This document shows, piece after piece, positions 62,595 to 64,000 of a stretch of 64,000 bases of DNA. Position 1 is the first letter of the stretch. Every line of letters begins with the position of its first letter. Position numbers and translations under genes: made by a program. This DNA comes from JAHRVQ01 sp963976815 (lineage in GTDB: Bacteria > Pseudomonadota > Gammaproteobacteria > Pseudomonadales > Azotimanducaceae). Under the pieces are notes generated by a model. That model saw only the letters and a program-made list of their open reading frames with translations. It was not told where the DNA came from and ran no database searches. The DNA is taken from contig CAXBLU010000007.1 in the NCBI GenBank assembly GCA_963976815.1, positions 186,001-250,000 on the forward strand. The letters are read 5' to 3'.

Positions 62595-63806
62595 TCAATT
62601 CGAAGTTGGGACCTCCGAAAAAGGTATCCCTTTGTCCATTCGGGGTTCCTGCGGAAGACCCAGTACTCTCTCGGCAATAATATTAGCCATAATCTCGTCG
62701 GTGCCACCGGCTATTCTCATGCCTGGTATATCCATATAAGCTGACTGGAATAAATTTTCATCATCTTCAAGACCCGGTGTCCAGGCAACGCCTGCCTGCT
62801 CCATTAAATCTATGGCGAAAGAGGCAAGATCCTGGGTTTTCGGTGCACCAACCAATTTACCAATGCTGTTTTCCGGACCTGGTATTTCACCTCTTGATAA
62901 TGCTGTTAGCGATCTTAAACCAGTATATTTTAGCCCTGCTTCCTGAACGTACCAATTCGCCAGCTTTGCCCTGACACCTTGATTTTTTATCGCCGGTTCA
63001 TCATCAATATAAACCTCTGATGCCAGTTTCATTGCAGTCTTAAATCCTGCACCACTACGCCCACCACCGATAGTTGCGCGTTCGTTCATCAGGGTGGTTA
63101 ACGCTACTTGCCAACCCTGACCTACTTCGCCGAGTCGTTGCGCATCGGATACACGAACATCAGTAAAATAAACTTCATTGAAACCCGATGCACCCGACAT
63201 CTGCTTGATGGGTTTAATTTCAATACCTTCTGACTTCATGTCAACAAAAAAATAACTCAAGCCCTGGTGTTTGGGGACATTAGGGTCTGTGCGAAGAACT
63301 ATTATGCCGTAGTCTGAATACTGCGCGCCAGAAGTCCATATTTTCTGCCCGTTAATTAACCAGTCATCTCCATCACGTACCGCCTTGGTTCTAAGTGCAG
63401 CAAGGTCTGAGCCCCCAGCAGGCTCACTGAATAACTGACACCAGATTTCTTCACCACTGGCCATTTTCGGAAGATATCTTTTCTGCAGTTCTTCTGTAGC
63501 CCAGGCCATCATCGTAGGCCCGCCCATACCTTGGCCAATCATAAAAACACCCGTATTAGGCGGATCGACCTTCGCTTCCTCCTGACCCCAGATAACTTGT
63601 TCAATAGCTGTAGCAGCTCGCCCGCCGAATTCTTTTGGCCAACGTAAACAAGCCCAACCGGCATCCGCTTTCCTTTTCTGCCAGAGTTTTGCCTGCCCCA
63701 TGGCATCAACCCCCTTTAGCTCCTCCGCTGTTGGAACATTAGATCTTAACCACGCTGCGGCTTCTTCTCTGAATTTTGTTTCTTCTGCTGTGTCATTAAA
63801 ATCCAT
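62595..63806 (-). CDS. Acyl-CoA dehydrogenase, large catalytic-type subunit
   Basis: Motifs: RWPKEFGGRAATAIEQ, WCQLFSEPAGGSDLAAL, NGQKIWTSGAQYSDYG and IAGGTDEIMANIIAERVLGLP, with the IVD-type Glu in LTTLMNERATIG. ATG 63806 is chosen because GGGGGAG lies 7-9 nt upstream and because it starts 1 bp after the stop of the upstream gene; the longer frame to 63881 overlaps that gene. It pairs with the partial small subunit at 63808. Confidence 0.9.
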   Translation of the reverse strand: MDFNDTAEETKFREEAAAWLRSNVPTAEELKGVDAMGQAKLWQKRKADAGWACLRWPKEFGGRAATAIEQVIWGQEEAKVDPPNTGVFMIGQGMGGPTMMAWATEELQKRYLPKMASGEEIWCQLFSEPAGGSDLAALRTKAVRDGDDWLINGQKIWTSGAQYSDYGIIVLRTDPNVPKHQGLSYFFVDMKSEGIEIKPIKQMSGASGFNEVYFTDVRVSDAQRLGEVGQGWQVALTTLMNERATIGGGRSGAGFKTAMKLASEVYIDDEPAIKNQGVRAKLANWYVQEAGLKYTGLRSLTALSRGEIPGPENSIGKLVGAPKTQDLASFAIDLMEQAGVAWTPGLEDDENLFQSAYMDIPGMRIAGGTDEIMANIIAERVLGLPQEPRMDKGIPFSEVPTSN

Positions 63807-63807
63807 T

Positions 63808-63999
63808 CTAATTCTCCCCCGCAGCAGTCTGCTGTTCAATTCCGGATATAAGTTTGTCCTGCCAATGTGCTTCACTGCCAATATTCACGGATAACATTTT
63901 TGCCCGACGATAGTGGAACTGGCAATCAAACTCCCAGGTGAAACCCATACCGCCGTGAGTTTGTATATTCTCCTTAGAGGCAAAATAATAAGCCTGAAT
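63808..63999 (-). CDS. Acyl-CoA dehydrogenase small subunit, C-terminal end (cut by window end)
   Basis: The frame from the window edge to TAG reads ...NIQTHGGMGFTWEFDCQFHYRRAKML... and stops 1 bp before the start of the large subunit gene. It is the C-terminal helix bundle of an ACAD. The catalytic position (RAKMLSVNIGSEAHWQDKL) lacks the EGT or GGP forms. It fits the same small-subunit type as 18141 and 53148. Confidence 0.8.
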   Translation of the reverse strand: MQAYYFASKENIQTHGGMGFTWEFDCQFHYRRAKMLSVNIGSEAHWQDKLISGIEQQTAAGEN

Positions 64000-64000
64000 C

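Overview
The window looks like chromosomal DNA of a Gram-negative proteobacterium, most likely an aerobic gammaproteobacterium. The evidence is an RND/TolC efflux set with periplasmic and outer-membrane parts, Shine-Dalgarno-type starts, moderate GC, and many relatives of genes used by environmental degraders of cyclic organic acids. The genus cannot be fixed from sequence alone.

Layout. (1) 1-3.8 kb is a scarred accessory stretch: the tail of an MFS transporter, a short possible recombinase remnant, a Fic protein, the 3' half of a tRNA-Met gene, an internally deleted IS6-type transposase and an out-of-frame deleted alpha/beta hydrolase whose intact paralogue lies at 59.4-60.2 kb. (2) 3.8-11.2 kb is an RND efflux system (adaptor and pump on the minus strand; MarR regulator and a SPOR-TolC fusion on the plus strand) around a shared promoter with a perfect inverted repeat, followed by an MBL-fold hydrolase. 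(3) 11.2-12.0 kb is a graveyard of IS fragments. (4) 12.0-64.0 kb is a dense catabolic island: ten acyl-CoA dehydrogenases (one cut by the window edge), five crotonases (one frameshifted), three SDRs, two Baeyer-Villiger monooxygenases, two Rieske oxygenase alpha subunits and one beta subunit, an extradiol dioxygenase, three ACMSD-type amidohydrolases, a D-aminoacylase-type amidohydrolase, a PdxA-family dehydrogenase, two nitronate-monooxygenase-type flavoproteins, two thiolase-like proteins, a DUF35 protein, two MaoC-like hydratases, a CoA ligase (frameshifted), a CoA-transferase, thioesterases and hydrolases.

How it works together. The clearest pathway block is 42.9-46.7 kb: AliB-like, BadK-like, BadH-like and BadI proteins, which together would convert cyclohexanecarboxyl-CoA to pimeloyl-CoA. 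Rieske oxygenases, BVMOs and the extradiol enzyme would feed in oxygenated rings. Paired small/large acyl-CoA dehydrogenases plus a thiolase-like/DUF35 pair resemble the side-chain machinery of steroid and polycyclic-acid degraders. The natural substrate is unknown; an alicyclic, terpenoid-like or steroid-like acid is the inference.

The most interesting unexplained signal is a 16-bp palindrome, roughly WGTAWG-N4-CWTACW, found in at least seven promoter regions across the island (14898, 18046, 30326, 36536, 46830, 53097, 58194), mostly between divergent operons. It suggests that one regulator controls the whole 45-50 kb as a regulon. Two genes of the island carry single frameshifts and the left flank carries clear deletions, so decay or assembly error must be considered there.
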